From NCBI GenBank assembly GCA_946415365.1, contig CAMKSE010000017.1, positions 1 through 64,000 of the forward strand: a DNA stretch of 64,000 nt, given 5' to 3'. Origin of the DNA: an uncultured Prevotellaceae bacterium. GTDB lineage: Bacteria > Bacteroidota > Bacteroidia > Bacteroidales > Bacteroidaceae. The notes under the pieces were generated by a model, which saw only the letters and a list, made by a program, of their open reading frames with translations, was not told the DNA's origin and did not search any database. Below, piece after piece: positions 25,091 through 33,220 of the stretch. Position 1 is the stretch's first letter, and every line of letters begins with the position of its first letter. The position numbers and the translations under genes are program-made.

Positions 25091-26422
25091 ATGTACGCCA
25101 TCGTTGACTGCGATAACTGCTACGTCAGCTGCGAGAGGGTGTTTCGCCCTGACCTCAATGGCAAGCCCGTTGTTGTTCTTTCGAATAACGACGGCTGCGT
25201 GGTGGCGCGTAGCAACGAGGCAAAAGCACTCGGCATCAAGGCTGGCCTGCCATATTTTCAGTTGAAAGAGCGGTTCCCCAATAATGAGATAACGGTCTTC
25301 TCCTCCAATTACGAGCTCTACGGCGACATCACAGATCGCGTGATGTCACTCGTGCGCAAGGCGGCCCCGACGTTCTACCGCTACAGCATCGACGAAGGTT
25401 TCTGCGACCTCACGGGCGTGGACCGCTATCTGGAGTCCACCAGTCATACCACGTTGAAGCAGTGGGGCGAAGACCTCTCGGCATTCATCTGGAAGGCCAC
25501 GCGCATGCCCGTCAGCATCGGCATCGCGCCCACGAAGACACTGGCGAAGATGGCCAGCCACTACGCCAAGCACTACAAGGGCTACAACCACTGTTGCATG
25601 ATCGGCACAGACGAACAGCGCATCAAGGCCCTGCAGGGCTACGACATCGAGGAGGTGTGGGGCATTGGCCATCGCTATGCGGCGCGTCTGCAGGCCACGG
25701 GCATCAAGACCGCCCTCGACTTCGCCAGCCATCCCGAGACCTGGGTACGGGCCACGCTGAACAACGTGGGAGCCATCCGCACCTGGAAGGAGCTCAACGG
25801 CGAGGACTGCATCCCCATGGAGGACATGTCGAAGAAAAAGAGCATCTGCACCTCGCGCTCGTTCCCAGGCATGGTGACGGATTTGGACGTCCTGCACACC
25901 AGCATCTCCAACTTCGCCGCCCGCTGTGCCGAGAAGCTCCGCAAGCAGCAGTCCGTCGCGCAGACCGTCTGCGTGTTCATCGACACCAACCATTTCCGCG
26001 AGGACCTGCCCCAGTACTGGAACATGGGCGAGGAGCGGCTGCTGACGCCCACCAACTCCACCCAGCAGATCGTGCAGACGGCCGTCAGGTGTGTCGAGCG
26101 AATCTACCGTCAGGGCTACCACTACAAGCGTGCGGGCGTCATCGTCATGGGCATCAGTCCCGACAACGGTGTGCAGACGAACTTCATCGACTACGACGCA
26201 GAGCGCCACGAGAAGATGAAGCGGCTCGACGAGGCCATCGACCGTATCAATCGCGAATACGGCTCTGAGACCATCGTCCTCGGCTCCCAGCAATATGTCA
26301 ACAAGGAGGACATGGGCGTAGGGAAGAAGGTGCAGGCAGGTGTCTTCAAGGACAGCATCAAGCACGATTTCCGCAGTCCCTGCTACACCACCCGCTGGAG
26401 CGACATCCCCGAGGCGGAATAA
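25091..26422 (+). CDS. umuC: UmuC-like translesion DNA polymerase V subunit
   Basis: The 443-aa protein has [21 protein letters not shown] with the first catalytic Asp, the [15 protein letters not shown] loop, and [13 protein letters not shown] with the second Asp and Glu (about residues 97-100). The thumb helix-hairpin-helix is near [17 protein letters not shown]. The little finger and a C-terminal tail containing a QAGVFKDSI segment follow. It matches full-length UmuC. With umuD it forms an SOS-inducible mutagenic polymerase operon. The window thus has two Y-family polymerases of different branches. Confidence 0.93.
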   Translation: MYAIVDCDNCYVSCERVFRPDLNGKPVVVLSNNDGCVVARSNEAKALGIKAGLPYFQLKERFPNNEITVFSSNYELYGDITDRVMSLVRKAAPTFYRYSIDEGFCDLTGVDRYLESTSHTTLKQWGEDLSAFIWKATRMPVSIGIAPTKTLAKMASHYAKHYKGYNHCCMIGTDEQRIKALQGYDIEEVWGIGHRYAARLQATGIKTALDFASHPETWVRATLNNVGAIRTWKELNGEDCIPMEDMSKKKSICTSRSFPGMVTDLDVLHTSISNFAARCAEKLRKQQSVAQTVCVFIDTNHFREDLPQYWNMGEERLLTPTNSTQQIVQTAVRCVERIYRQGYHYKRAGVIVMGISPDNGVQTNFIDYDAERHEKMKRLDEAIDRINREYGSETIVLGSQQYVNKEDMGVGKKVQAGVFKDSIKHDFRSPCYTTRWSDIPEAE

Positions 26423-26623
26423 TTTCTCTCTTTTTCTTGTTTTTCAACCTTTCAACGGCTCCAACTTTTTCATATATGTTTAATCAATTGAATCCATGAC
26501 TACTGCGTCATTGCCGGCTATAATGCCGAAGAGCTCACCCCTAAGTATCCGGACTTTATCAAAGGGCGAGTCCTTGCCCTCTATGATGCCTTCAGCATTT
26601 AACAGGCTTTTCAGAAAGCTCTA

Positions 26624-26726
26624 CGAAAAATAGAAGCCACCCGGACAGGTGACTTCTAAAATGGAGCAGGGGCGATAAGGTCTTACTCCCCGCACTCAGC
26701 GGCGTAGTCAAAACTGTTGTTCTGAC
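26624..26726 (-). ncRNA. Candidate small RNA, copy 1
   Basis: On the minus strand a TATCTTTG box (26738-26731) is followed by GCAGCGTCAGAAC and a conserved body containing TGACTACGCCGCTGAGTGCG. It ends in a terminator-like hairpin (26632-26657: AGAAGTCACC and GGGTGGCTTCT) and a T run. Promoter, body and terminator are all conserved in copy 2 at 62009-62104. The body contains no good start codon or conserved peptide frame. The region 26423-26848 holds no supported gene apart from this. Confidence 0.6.
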
Positions 26727-26810
26727 GCTGCAAAGATACAAACTAATCATGAAAGTTCCAAATTTTAAGGGAATTATTTGCATCATTGACGAAATATACC
26801 TATTTTTGCA

Positions 26811-26818
26811 TCCAATCT
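26811..26818 (+). promoter_or_regulatory. -7 box deciding the vsr start
   Basis: TATTTTTG followed by CATCC. It lies inside the longer frame that opens at 26786, so the start at 26849 is preferred. Confidence 0.55.
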
Positions 26819-26848
26819 ATTTCATCTGATTACTTGTCGATTTACTCT

Positions 26849-27376
26849 ATGGATAAACTCTCTGCAGAACAAAGGCACAAGAATATGGCTGCGATTCATT
26901 CAAAGAATACGAAGCCTGAGATGATTGTGCGAAAAGGGCTGTGGAGTAGGGGATTCCGCTATCGGCTAAATCATAAGCGTTTACCTGGGCATCCGGATTT
27001 GGTGCTGCGGAAGTATAGGACATGTATCTTTGTGAATGGATGTTTTTGGCATGGGCATATGATTGATATTAAGGCGTTTGAAAACTCTGAGTGCTGTAAG
27101 ATCCCAAAGACAAATCGTGAGTTCTGGGTGGCAAAGATTCGCAGAAACAAAGAGAGAGATAAGGAAGACCAGAAGCGATTGGCAGCAATGGGCTGGCACT
27201 GCATTACTGTGTGGGAGTGTGAGTTGAAGCCGTCGAAGCGCGAGGAAACATTGAAGTCGCTGGCATTTACGCTAAACAAGATTTGGCTGGAGGATCATCA
27301 GGCTATTGTGAAGCCATATCCGAAATTGGAGGAAGAGGAAGGCATGTTGAAAGCAGCGGAAGACGGGATTAAATAA
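26849..27376 (+). CDS. vsr: Very short patch repair endonuclease (Vsr)
   Basis: The 175-aa protein begins MDKLSAEQRHKNMAAIHSKN and continues with TKPEMIVRKGLWSRGFRYRL, LPGHPDLVLRKYRTCIFVNG and CFWHGH. These hold the catalytic Asp and the His and metal-binding residues of Vsr enzymes. ITVWECELK closes the nuclease core. Vsr nicks DNA 5' to a T:G mismatch that arises from deamination of 5-methylcytosine. A C5-cytosine methyltransferase gene lies 4 kb away (31339), which fits. The helical C-terminus is slightly longer than E. coli Vsr. Confidence 0.93.
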   Translation: MDKLSAEQRHKNMAAIHSKNTKPEMIVRKGLWSRGFRYRLNHKRLPGHPDLVLRKYRTCIFVNGCFWHGHMIDIKAFENSECCKIPKTNREFWVAKIRRNKERDKEDQKRLAAMGWHCITVWECELKPSKREETLKSLAFTLNKIWLEDHQAIVKPYPKLEEEEGMLKAAEDGIK

Positions 27377-27414
27377 TTAAAGATATGGAATGTGGTTTGA
27401 TTATAGTTCCCCCC

Positions 27415-27638
27415 CAAAAAAATACCGCCGGCATTCACATGCCAGCGGCGAAACAATAATTGTTAACATTTTATTCTATGAAACCTTAATATATGACGGG
27501 TGCGCATCATCTCGATGGGCTAAATTCGCTATGAAAAACCTTTGTTAGACTAAATCTAAAATCTATACTATGATAATGTTAACCTTATATCGATGTCTCT
27601 GAGATTCGCTTTCCTCAGTATTTGATTCTTGTATTAAC
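27415..27638 (-). ncRNA. Candidate non-coding RNA, about 220 nt
   Basis: On the minus strand TACCTTTG (27652-27645) is followed by an AT-rich stretch without a supported reading frame. It ends in the hairpin 27425-27448 (CCGCTGGCAT and ATGCCGGCGG) and a run of seven T. Within it, GTTAACATT and AATGTTAAC can pair over a long distance, and CTCAG pairs with CTGAG near the 5' end. A 6S-like or other housekeeping RNA is possible, but no known consensus was recognised. It could also be the 3' region of a terminated antisense transcript. Confidence 0.4.
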
Positions 27639-27760
27639 TGAGTGCAAAGGTAAGGATAATTTTCGAATCCTGCAAGATTTTGGGAGAATATTTTTTACTG
27701 GCGTCTTATTTTGACGGATATTATTTGGAGGAAAGAGATAATTGCACTACCTTTGCACCC

Positions 27761-27893
27761 AGAACGTAAGCCATGAGAGGTCGATGTATATGGGTCGTGC
27801 CAAGTCCCCGCCCGCATAGCATCAGATGAAAATGTAAACCACCTCCCACGCTGTTGGGGCAAATTTAAAGGTATCCGAAAGGGTGCCTTTTCT
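27761..27893 (+). ncRNA. Candidate small RNA, about 130 nt
   Basis: A full Bacteroidota promoter is visible: TTTG at 27724-27727, a 20-nt spacer and TACCTTTG at 27748-27755. The transcript has G+C-rich pairing segments and ends with a hairpin (AAAGGTATCC, loop GAAA, GGGTGCCTTT, 27867-27890) followed by TTCTGGTTTT. No reading frame on this strand is supported. A further G+C hairpin follows at 27905-27926. This transcript and the 27415-27638 candidate are divergent from a shared 110-bp region. Nothing else was recognised between 27377 and 28199. Confidence 0.45.
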
Positions 27894-28199
27894 GGTTTTG
27901 CCAAGGGCGGGGACAGTCCCCACCCCTTTCTAACACAAAGATCACAGAGTGTCTGACACTATGTAATCTTTAAAATCTAAATTGTACCTATTACCCCTCT
28001 AACCCCATTCCGAACTATTCATTTTCAGAAACCTTCTTGTCCTAGTTGAATACTTGAATAGATGAATACTTTGATTTACGCCGATTTGATTAGCACAAAT
28101 TGCGTGTTTATTTAATATTGTATAAAAATGTGCTTCGATGTGAATAATCTCACAGATTATTTGTATATTTGCAACATTATTCTAAGAAACAATGCCTAT

Positions 28200-28463
28200 A
28201 TGACTACTACAGAACAAGAACTACAGCAATACAATGTCACCTTAGACGACATCTATAAAGCGTTTGGTAAGCAAAAGAAACATTATGCTACCAGACTAAA
28301 GCATACTTTTCTGGAGCATCATATTGAAACAATAGATGACCTAATGGTGTTTAGCATTAACGACCTTCAGGAAATGCATGGTATCGGCAGCGAGACCCTG
28401 AGATTGATGATAAAGAAACTCAACGGGTTAGGCATAGACTATTACCCTGCTTGTAAAAGGTAA
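28200..28463 (+). CDS. Small helix-hairpin-helix (alpha-CTD-like) protein
   Basis: The start at 28200 gives 87 aa and fits a TATATTTG box near 28164. The C-terminal half reads TIDDLMVFSINDLQEMHGIG followed by SETLRLMIKKLNGLGI. This resembles the two helix-hairpin-helix units of the RNA polymerase alpha C-terminal domain. The protein may bind DNA or another protein. It lies 16 bp upstream of a tiny membrane protein gene and then a helicase gene, so the three probably form one unit. No specific family was recognised. Confidence 0.65.
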   Translation: MTTTEQELQQYNVTLDDIYKAFGKQKKHYATRLKHTFLEHHIETIDDLMVFSINDLQEMHGIGSETLRLMIKKLNGLGIDYYPACKR

Positions 28464-28479
28464 CAATATAATTAAGACA

Positions 28480-28617
28480 ATGAATGATTTACTAAAAGGC
28501 ATTTTAGCTTTAGGTTTCCTTATATTTGTAGTATGGGCTATTTTAAGCGGAGCTGGTTCTGTGTTGATATTATTTGGTCTGTTTGTTGGTGCATTGTTGC
28601 TAAAATGTATGAGATAA
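28480..28617 (+). CDS. Tiny membrane protein, 45 aa
   Basis: The frame reads MNDLLKGILALGFLIFVVWA and then ILSGAGSVLILFGLFVGALL ending LKCMR. It has two hydrophobic helices joined by a short SGAGS turn, a helical-hairpin membrane protein. It is followed after one base by the helicase start at 28619, so translation is likely coupled. I do not recognise a family. Small membrane partners occur in several phage defence systems, but that role here is only inference from position. Confidence 0.6.
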   Translation: MNDLLKGILALGFLIFVVWAILSGAGSVLILFGLFVGALLLKCMR

Positions 28618-28618
28618 T

Positions 28619-30892
28619 ATGAATATCAGTCGTTATTCGGAAATTTGTAAAACAGATGATTCGCTTCGCCAGTATCAGCAAATGGCGAAAAAGGAGATTT
28701 TTGAATCTTGGGACAAGGTAGACAGCGTGATGTTCCAGATGCCCACTGGCACAGGTAAGACTCGGCTGTTCACATCGATTATTCACGATATAAATGAATT
28801 CAGTATACAACGAAGAGAATCTGTAAAGATACTGATTATTGCCCACAGAACGGAACTTATCGACCAAATAAGTGAGAGTTTGGGAAGATATAAAGTCGCA
28901 CATGGGATTATTGCAGGAAGTAGGGAAAAAGAGAAGGATTTTAAACGCCCAGTCCAAGTTGCCTCAATACAGACTCTAACTAATACACATAACATTGGAG
29001 ATGCAGAGAAACTGAATGCTCAGTTTGTCATTATAGACGAAGCACATCATGCGCTTGCCGCTACTTATAAGAAGTTATGGAAGATTTATCCCAATGCAAA
29101 ATGGCTGGGAGTAACGGCGACACCGTGGAGAATGAATCACCAAAGTTTCACTGATTTGTTCGATACTATAATTCTATCGATGCCCATAAAAGATTTTATT
29201 AAACAGGGCTACCTTTCAACTTATAAGTATTTCTCTCTTCGAGATGAAAGTTTTATAAAGAAAACGATAGATAAAATAGAGATTGACAGGTTTGGAGAGT
29301 ACAAAGAAACGTCGATGGAAGAGAAGATGGACATTGGATCTATCCGTGCTCAACTGCTAAAATCCTATTTGAGACTTGCTAAAGGGAAAAGGGGAATCAT
29401 CTATGCCATTAATATTATTCACGCTAATCACATCTGCCAAGAATATCAGGACGCAGGATTCAAAGCCGTCAGTATAGACAGCAAGACACCAGCAAAGGAG
29501 AGAAAAGATTTGGTGAATAAATTCAAGAATAAAGAGATAGACATCATCGTAAACGTAGATGTATTCTCTGAGGGATTTGACTGCCCAGACATTGAGTTTA
29601 TTCAATTGGCAAGACCTACGCGGTCACTTGTGAAGTTCCTGCAACAGGTTGGAAGAGGATTACGACCCACGAAAAATAAAGAGAACTGTGTAATACTTGA
29701 TAATGTGGGTATGTACTCCAACTTTGGCCTTCCAGATGAACATAGACATTGGAATTCTTATTTCCTTGGGAAGAATGTAGTAGAATCTCCTATAAGGACT
29801 ACTAAAAAGAGCAACTCAGGACATAAAATTGTAGATATGTCAGAGGGAACTGAGGATATGGAGTTAATTCAGGATTCGTTCGAAAGTAGCTACATTACTC
29901 CTTTGAATCAAGCCATCCTTAACCTGCCACCAGAAATGTATGTTTATGAATATCCTTTTCGGAAAGCGGGTGAATGTCCCATAGATGCCAAGATAGCCGA
30001 TACATTTAAGGATGGTATTATTCTAGGATGGACTACGGTAAAAGAAGGCTTTGAATTAGGTGGAAAATACTCTAAAGAGAATGGTAAAGAACAACGCATC
30101 GAAATCAACGACAAATTATATTCTGACATTGATGGTGATGGTATTTTAAAGAAGACAACTATCTATCGACGAGATAATCTACCTGAATATTTGGAAAGAA
30201 AAAGATTTAGTTTTTCTTTTAGTTTTAATGAGGCTATCTCATGGTTAAAGAAAGAGCACTTTTATTATAAAATTACGGAACATGATAAATCATATGATCT
30301 TTTCAGTGCTACAATTAACGCAAAAGACGATAGCCAAAAACTAGACTTGGAAATTCATTTCCTTGGTACTGATGGAGAGAAGGATAATGATGCAAATACT
30401 CTTCTTTGGATAGTATTCAGCAGGAGTCGCCTTCTTACTAAAAGGACAGACTATACTCCTTTCTTGCCGATAGAGGGAGTCACCATAGGCCAGACAAATG
30501 TTGAAGACCTGAAATCATTAGGTTTTCAAATAGGCGGAGATTGTTATGCAGTTACTAAAAAACGACCAGTTATCTATTTTAAGTACAACAAACAAACTAC
30601 CATAGTTGAATTAATTAAAATACCAGGAGCATCCTTACCTGTCGAATGGCCAGAAGCTAAGGAATTAGGTCAAATGACATATAGAAAATGGTTGAACTAT
30701 TTTGAAAAGTATGGCTTTGATTTGCAAACAAATGAAGCTTTGGATTCTTCTGTATTTATGCATCCTCAATTAATCGCTTTACAACCGCAAATGGGAATAA
30801 AGGTAACAATAACTTTGATAAGTTTATTTAAAGTTAAAAGGGAGGCAAATAATCCAAATTCTATTATGGAATGTGAAATAGCACTCATTTGA
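28619..30892 (+). CDS. DEAD/DEAH-box helicase with a long uncharacterised C-terminus
   Basis: The 757-aa protein has a superfamily 2 helicase core of the type III restriction/UvrB-like kind. Walker A is MPTGTGKTRL (GTGKT 44-48), the DEAH box is IIDEAHHALA (140-143), motif III is GVTATPWRM (about 165-172) and motif VI is FLQQVGRGLRPTKNK (about 340-354). After about residue 400 comes a 350-aa region without a nuclease or methylase motif that I can name. It likely translocates on or unwinds nucleic acid using ATP. It stands between vsr and a restriction-modification pair, and follows the HhH and membrane genes closely. A long perfect hairpin ends the unit. Confidence 0.85.
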   Translation: MNISRYSEICKTDDSLRQYQQMAKKEIFESWDKVDSVMFQMPTGTGKTRLFTSIIHDINEFSIQRRESVKILIIAHRTELIDQISESLGRYKVAHGIIAGSREKEKDFKRPVQVASIQTLTNTHNIGDAEKLNAQFVIIDEAHHALAATYKKLWKIYPNAKWLGVTATPWRMNHQSFTDLFDTIILSMPIKDFIKQGYLSTYKYFSLRDESFIKKTIDKIEIDRFGEYKETSMEEKMDIGSIRAQLLKSYLRLAKGKRGIIYAINIIHANHICQEYQDAGFKAVSIDSKTPAKERKDLVNKFKNKEIDIIVNVDVFSEGFDCPDIEFIQLARPTRSLVKFLQQVGRGLRPTKNKENCVILDNVGMYSNFGLPDEHRHWNSYFLGKNVVESPIRTTKKSNSGHKIVDMSEGTEDMELIQDSFESSYITPLNQAILNLPPEMYVYEYPFRKAGECPIDAKIADTFKDGIILGWTTVKEGFELGGKYSKENGKEQRIEINDKLYSDIDGDGILKKTTIYRRDNLPEYLERKRFSFSFSFNEAISWLKKEHFYYKITEHDKSYDLFSATINAKDDSQKLDLEIHFLGTDGEKDNDANTLLWIVFSRSRLLTKRTDYTPFLPIEGVTIGQTNVEDLKSLGFQIGGDCYAVTKKRPVIYFKYNKQTTIVELIKIPGASLPVEWPEAKELGQMTYRKWLNYFEKYGFDLQTNEALDSSVFMHPQLIALQPQMGIKVTITLISLFKVKREANNPNSIMECEIALI

Positions 30893-30914
30893 ATACTTTC
30901 ATAAAAGGCCACTT

Positions 30915-30958
30915 GCTGAACACGCACATGGGGATGTTCCTTCATGTGCGTGTTCAGC
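30915..30958 (+). terminator. Long perfect hairpin after the helicase gene
   Basis: GCTGAACACGCACATG (30915-30930) and its exact reverse complement (30943-30958) form a 16-bp stem with a 12-nt loop. Only short A/T stretches follow, so it may be a terminator or an RNA-processing or protein-binding site. Confidence 0.65.
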
Positions 30959-31079
30959 TAAAATATCATCTAAATTCAGGCGACTTTTTGGATTAGAAAA
31001 AATCGGTCATGGCGACTGCCCTTGACCATCTGGGCTTCGGCATTTATCTTGTCGTATAAACATTTAAATTTGTACGACT

Positions 31080-31217
31080 ATGATAAAGAAATTTTTTGCA
31101 GCAGTTGAGCGAATCGAAGTATTTGCCACCAATCATCCTTTCATGTTCCAGCAAATTCTGGAAAGTTACGATGAGTTGTTTTGGCTTGTCAATGCCATCA
31201 TTGACTCTTTCAGATGA
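31080..31217 (+). CDS. Possible small protein, 45 aa
   Basis: The frame reads MIKKFFAAVERIEVFATNHP and then FMFQQILESYDELFWLVNAI ending IDSFR, an amphipathic helical composition with a coding look. A TAAATTTG box lies at 31065-31072, so close that the message would have almost no leader. No family was recognised. It sits in the 446-bp gap between the helicase and methyltransferase genes and could instead be a decayed gene. Confidence 0.35.
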   Translation: MIKKFFAAVERIEVFATNHPFMFQQILESYDELFWLVNAIIDSFR

Positions 31218-31264
31218 TAGCCCAATGACAATGCCGTGACGATGTACTCTATTAATAATGTGTT

Positions 31265-31299
31265 AATTTCTGAGGTAAATCACTTTTATCTCAGAAATT
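31265..31299. promoter_or_regulatory. Dyad upstream of the methyltransferase promoter
   Basis: AATTTCTGAG (31265-31274) and its exact reverse complement (31290-31299) flank the -33 region. The -7 box TATCTTTG is at 31305-31312. The placement suits a repressor site, for example for autoregulation of the restriction-modification genes. Confidence 0.5.
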
Positions 31300-31338
31300 A
31301 TTCGTATCTTTGCAGGCTAAAGAGAATAAAGAATTGTA

Positions 31339-33216
31339 ATGGCACAATTAGATAAATTCACAAAAGGGCGCAAGCCCGTGACGTTTGTAGACCTGTTTGC
31401 TGGTGCTGGCGGCATCAGCGAGGGATTCATGCAAGCGTATACTGATCACAACTATTACGACTTTGTGTTGGCAAGCGACATCAATGATAATTGCGAGTTA
31501 ACGCACAGGGTAAGATATAATGAACAGCTGGGACTTGACACGAAGTTCATCACAGAGGATATCATGTCACCCACATTCCTGCCTCACCTGAAAAAGGCTT
31601 TAGGAAATAAGGAGATTGATGTGGTGACTGGTGGCCCAAGTTGTCAGAGTTTTAGTCTTTCAGGCAGGAGGAAGCGTTTTGATAAACGCGACGGTTTGTT
31701 TAATCACTACTTGAAAGTGATTCGCGCTCTGCGTCCCAAGTACTTTGTAATGGAGAATGTGAAGGGCTTGCTGACAAAAGATAATGGTAGATTCAAGGTG
31801 GAAATTATGCGTGAAATGCGCTCCATCATTGATGACAAAGCAGTAGGCTCTTTCCTCGCTTTTGCAGACAAGTTGCTGAAAGAATCATGTTCGCCTTTCC
31901 TTGCCAGCGTTTTCCTTCTGAAACTCCAAATGGAAATCACAAGCGAGGAAGAAAAGGCTACAGGTTTTAAGGAGCAGTTCTTTGACTTACTCGATAACCA
32001 GCTGCGCAACATGACTCGCCAGATTGACTATCGTATCAGTAAGTCAGACCGCTATATCAGCACCATCCGTCACGGACTATATCTGTTGCGTCGCAATGAG
32101 CAGCGTGACAAGATAACTGCCGACATCATTAACGAAAAGACGGTTTCGAATATCGACAACGATCTATTTGCGGAGAAGTTCAATGAATTCCTTGCAACCA
32201 TTTCTGATGAAGAGATCTCTTCAAAGATAAAACTCTCCATTGGGCAGGTGGAAGCATTGAAGAATGCCGGACAGGACACTATTGATTTGCTGAAAGCCGT
32301 TGACTTGTATTCATTCTCACTCGATGAATGCTTCGATGAGTTACAGAAGATGTCAAAGGAGATGAAAGTCAGCAAAGAGTATGATGACATCATGGCCAAG
32401 TTGCGCCTCTATAACGTGGAGCAGATGGTACTGCTTTCTTCTGACTATGGTGTTCCTCAGAACCGTGAGAGAGTTGTCTTCATCGGAAGCCGCAATGACC
32501 AGAAACCTATCAAGTCAGTACCAGCAACGGTAAACAAAGAAGATAAGGTAACGGTTTACGAGGCTATTTCAGACCTTGACTTTATTGGCAACGGTGAAAC
32601 TCTGACGCGATATGCTGAGCCTGTGTCACATCCTGAATATGATGGTTTGATAAAGCATAGAAAGGTTGATGGCGAAATAACAGAAGAAGGAAAAACCTTC
32701 GCTGAATGGTCAAGAGAGGGACGTTTGAATCATCGTTTCCAATTTGAGTGCCAGCCATTCTATGTACGTGACGCTGACGAACTCAATGGTAGGATGAATA
32801 TGGAAACTGCCGAGTTATTCAACCATCAGACAAGTGCCCAGAATGACACCGTGATGCAACGTCTGAAGGTAATTGGCGAATGTGGCGGTTATACAGATGA
32901 ATGCAAGAAGAAACTCAAAGACATGGGTCTGGAGTCTCAAAAGCGTAATTATTTTGTGTTGAAAGCAGACAGTCAGAGTCCTACGGTGGTGACGATGCCT
33001 GATGACTTCATCCACTATTCGCGCTATCGTGCGATGACAGTACGTGAGATGGCCCGTTTACAGTCGTTTGATGATTCCTTCGTATTCCAAGGAAAGCGTC
33101 AGACTGGCGGCGACAAGCGCAAGAGTGAAATCCCTCAATATACGTTGGTAGGTAATGCCGTACCACCGTTGATGTCAAGAGCAATTGGTAATGAAATCCT
33201 AAAAAATATACAGTAA
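31339..33216 (+). CDS. DNA (cytosine-5) methyltransferase
   Basis: The 625-aa protein has motif I FVDLFAGAGGISEGF (16-30), the catalytic loop GGPSCQSFSLSGRR (98-111, Cys102), motif VI FVMENVKGLL (136-145), motif VIII PQNRERVVFIGS (about 372) and motif X YTLVGNAVPPLMSRAIG near the end. The catalytic loop has PSC rather than the more common PPC. About 220 helical residues lie between motifs VI and VIII, far more than usual. The enzyme should methylate cytosine at C5 in the site cut by the nuclease encoded 4 bp downstream. Vsr upstream fits its repair needs. Confidence 0.95.
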   Translation: MAQLDKFTKGRKPVTFVDLFAGAGGISEGFMQAYTDHNYYDFVLASDINDNCELTHRVRYNEQLGLDTKFITEDIMSPTFLPHLKKALGNKEIDVVTGGPSCQSFSLSGRRKRFDKRDGLFNHYLKVIRALRPKYFVMENVKGLLTKDNGRFKVEIMREMRSIIDDKAVGSFLAFADKLLKESCSPFLASVFLLKLQMEITSEEEKATGFKEQFFDLLDNQLRNMTRQIDYRISKSDRYISTIRHGLYLLRRNEQRDKITADIINEKTVSNIDNDLFAEKFNEFLATISDEEISSKIKLSIGQVEALKNAGQDTIDLLKAVDLYSFSLDECFDELQKMSKEMKVSKEYDDIMAKLRLYNVEQMVLLSSDYGVPQNRERVVFIGSRNDQKPIKSVPATVNKEDKVTVYEAISDLDFIGNGETLTRYAEPVSHPEYDGLIKHRKVDGEITEEGKTFAEWSREGRLNHRFQFECQPFYVRDADELNGRMNMETAELFNHQTSAQNDTVMQRLKVIGECGGYTDECKKKLKDMGLESQKRNYFVLKADSQSPTVVTMPDDFIHYSRYRAMTVREMARLQSFDDSFVFQGKRQTGGDKRKSEIPQYTLVGNAVPPLMSRAIGNEILKNIQ

Positions 33217-33220
33217 GCCT

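Noticed and set aside
25346..26365. Long minus-strand frame opposite umuC (339 codons)
   Set aside because: It is a shadow of a G+C-rich plus-strand gene with clear UmuC motifs.
26485..26601. Short open stretch reading DYCVIAGYNAEELTPKYPDF on the plus strand
   Set aside because: It looks protein-like but is only 36 codons between stops with no start. It may be a gene scrap; the evidence is too thin.
26592..26786. Minus-strand frame sharing a peptide (LTTPLSAGSKT) with one at 62054-62260
   Set aside because: The similarity comes from the conserved small-RNA-like DNA. The frames start before the promoter boxes and the shared part breaks at both ends.
27695..27904. 69-codon minus-strand frame
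   Set aside because: It overlaps a plus-strand RNA candidate with promoter and terminator and has no motif.
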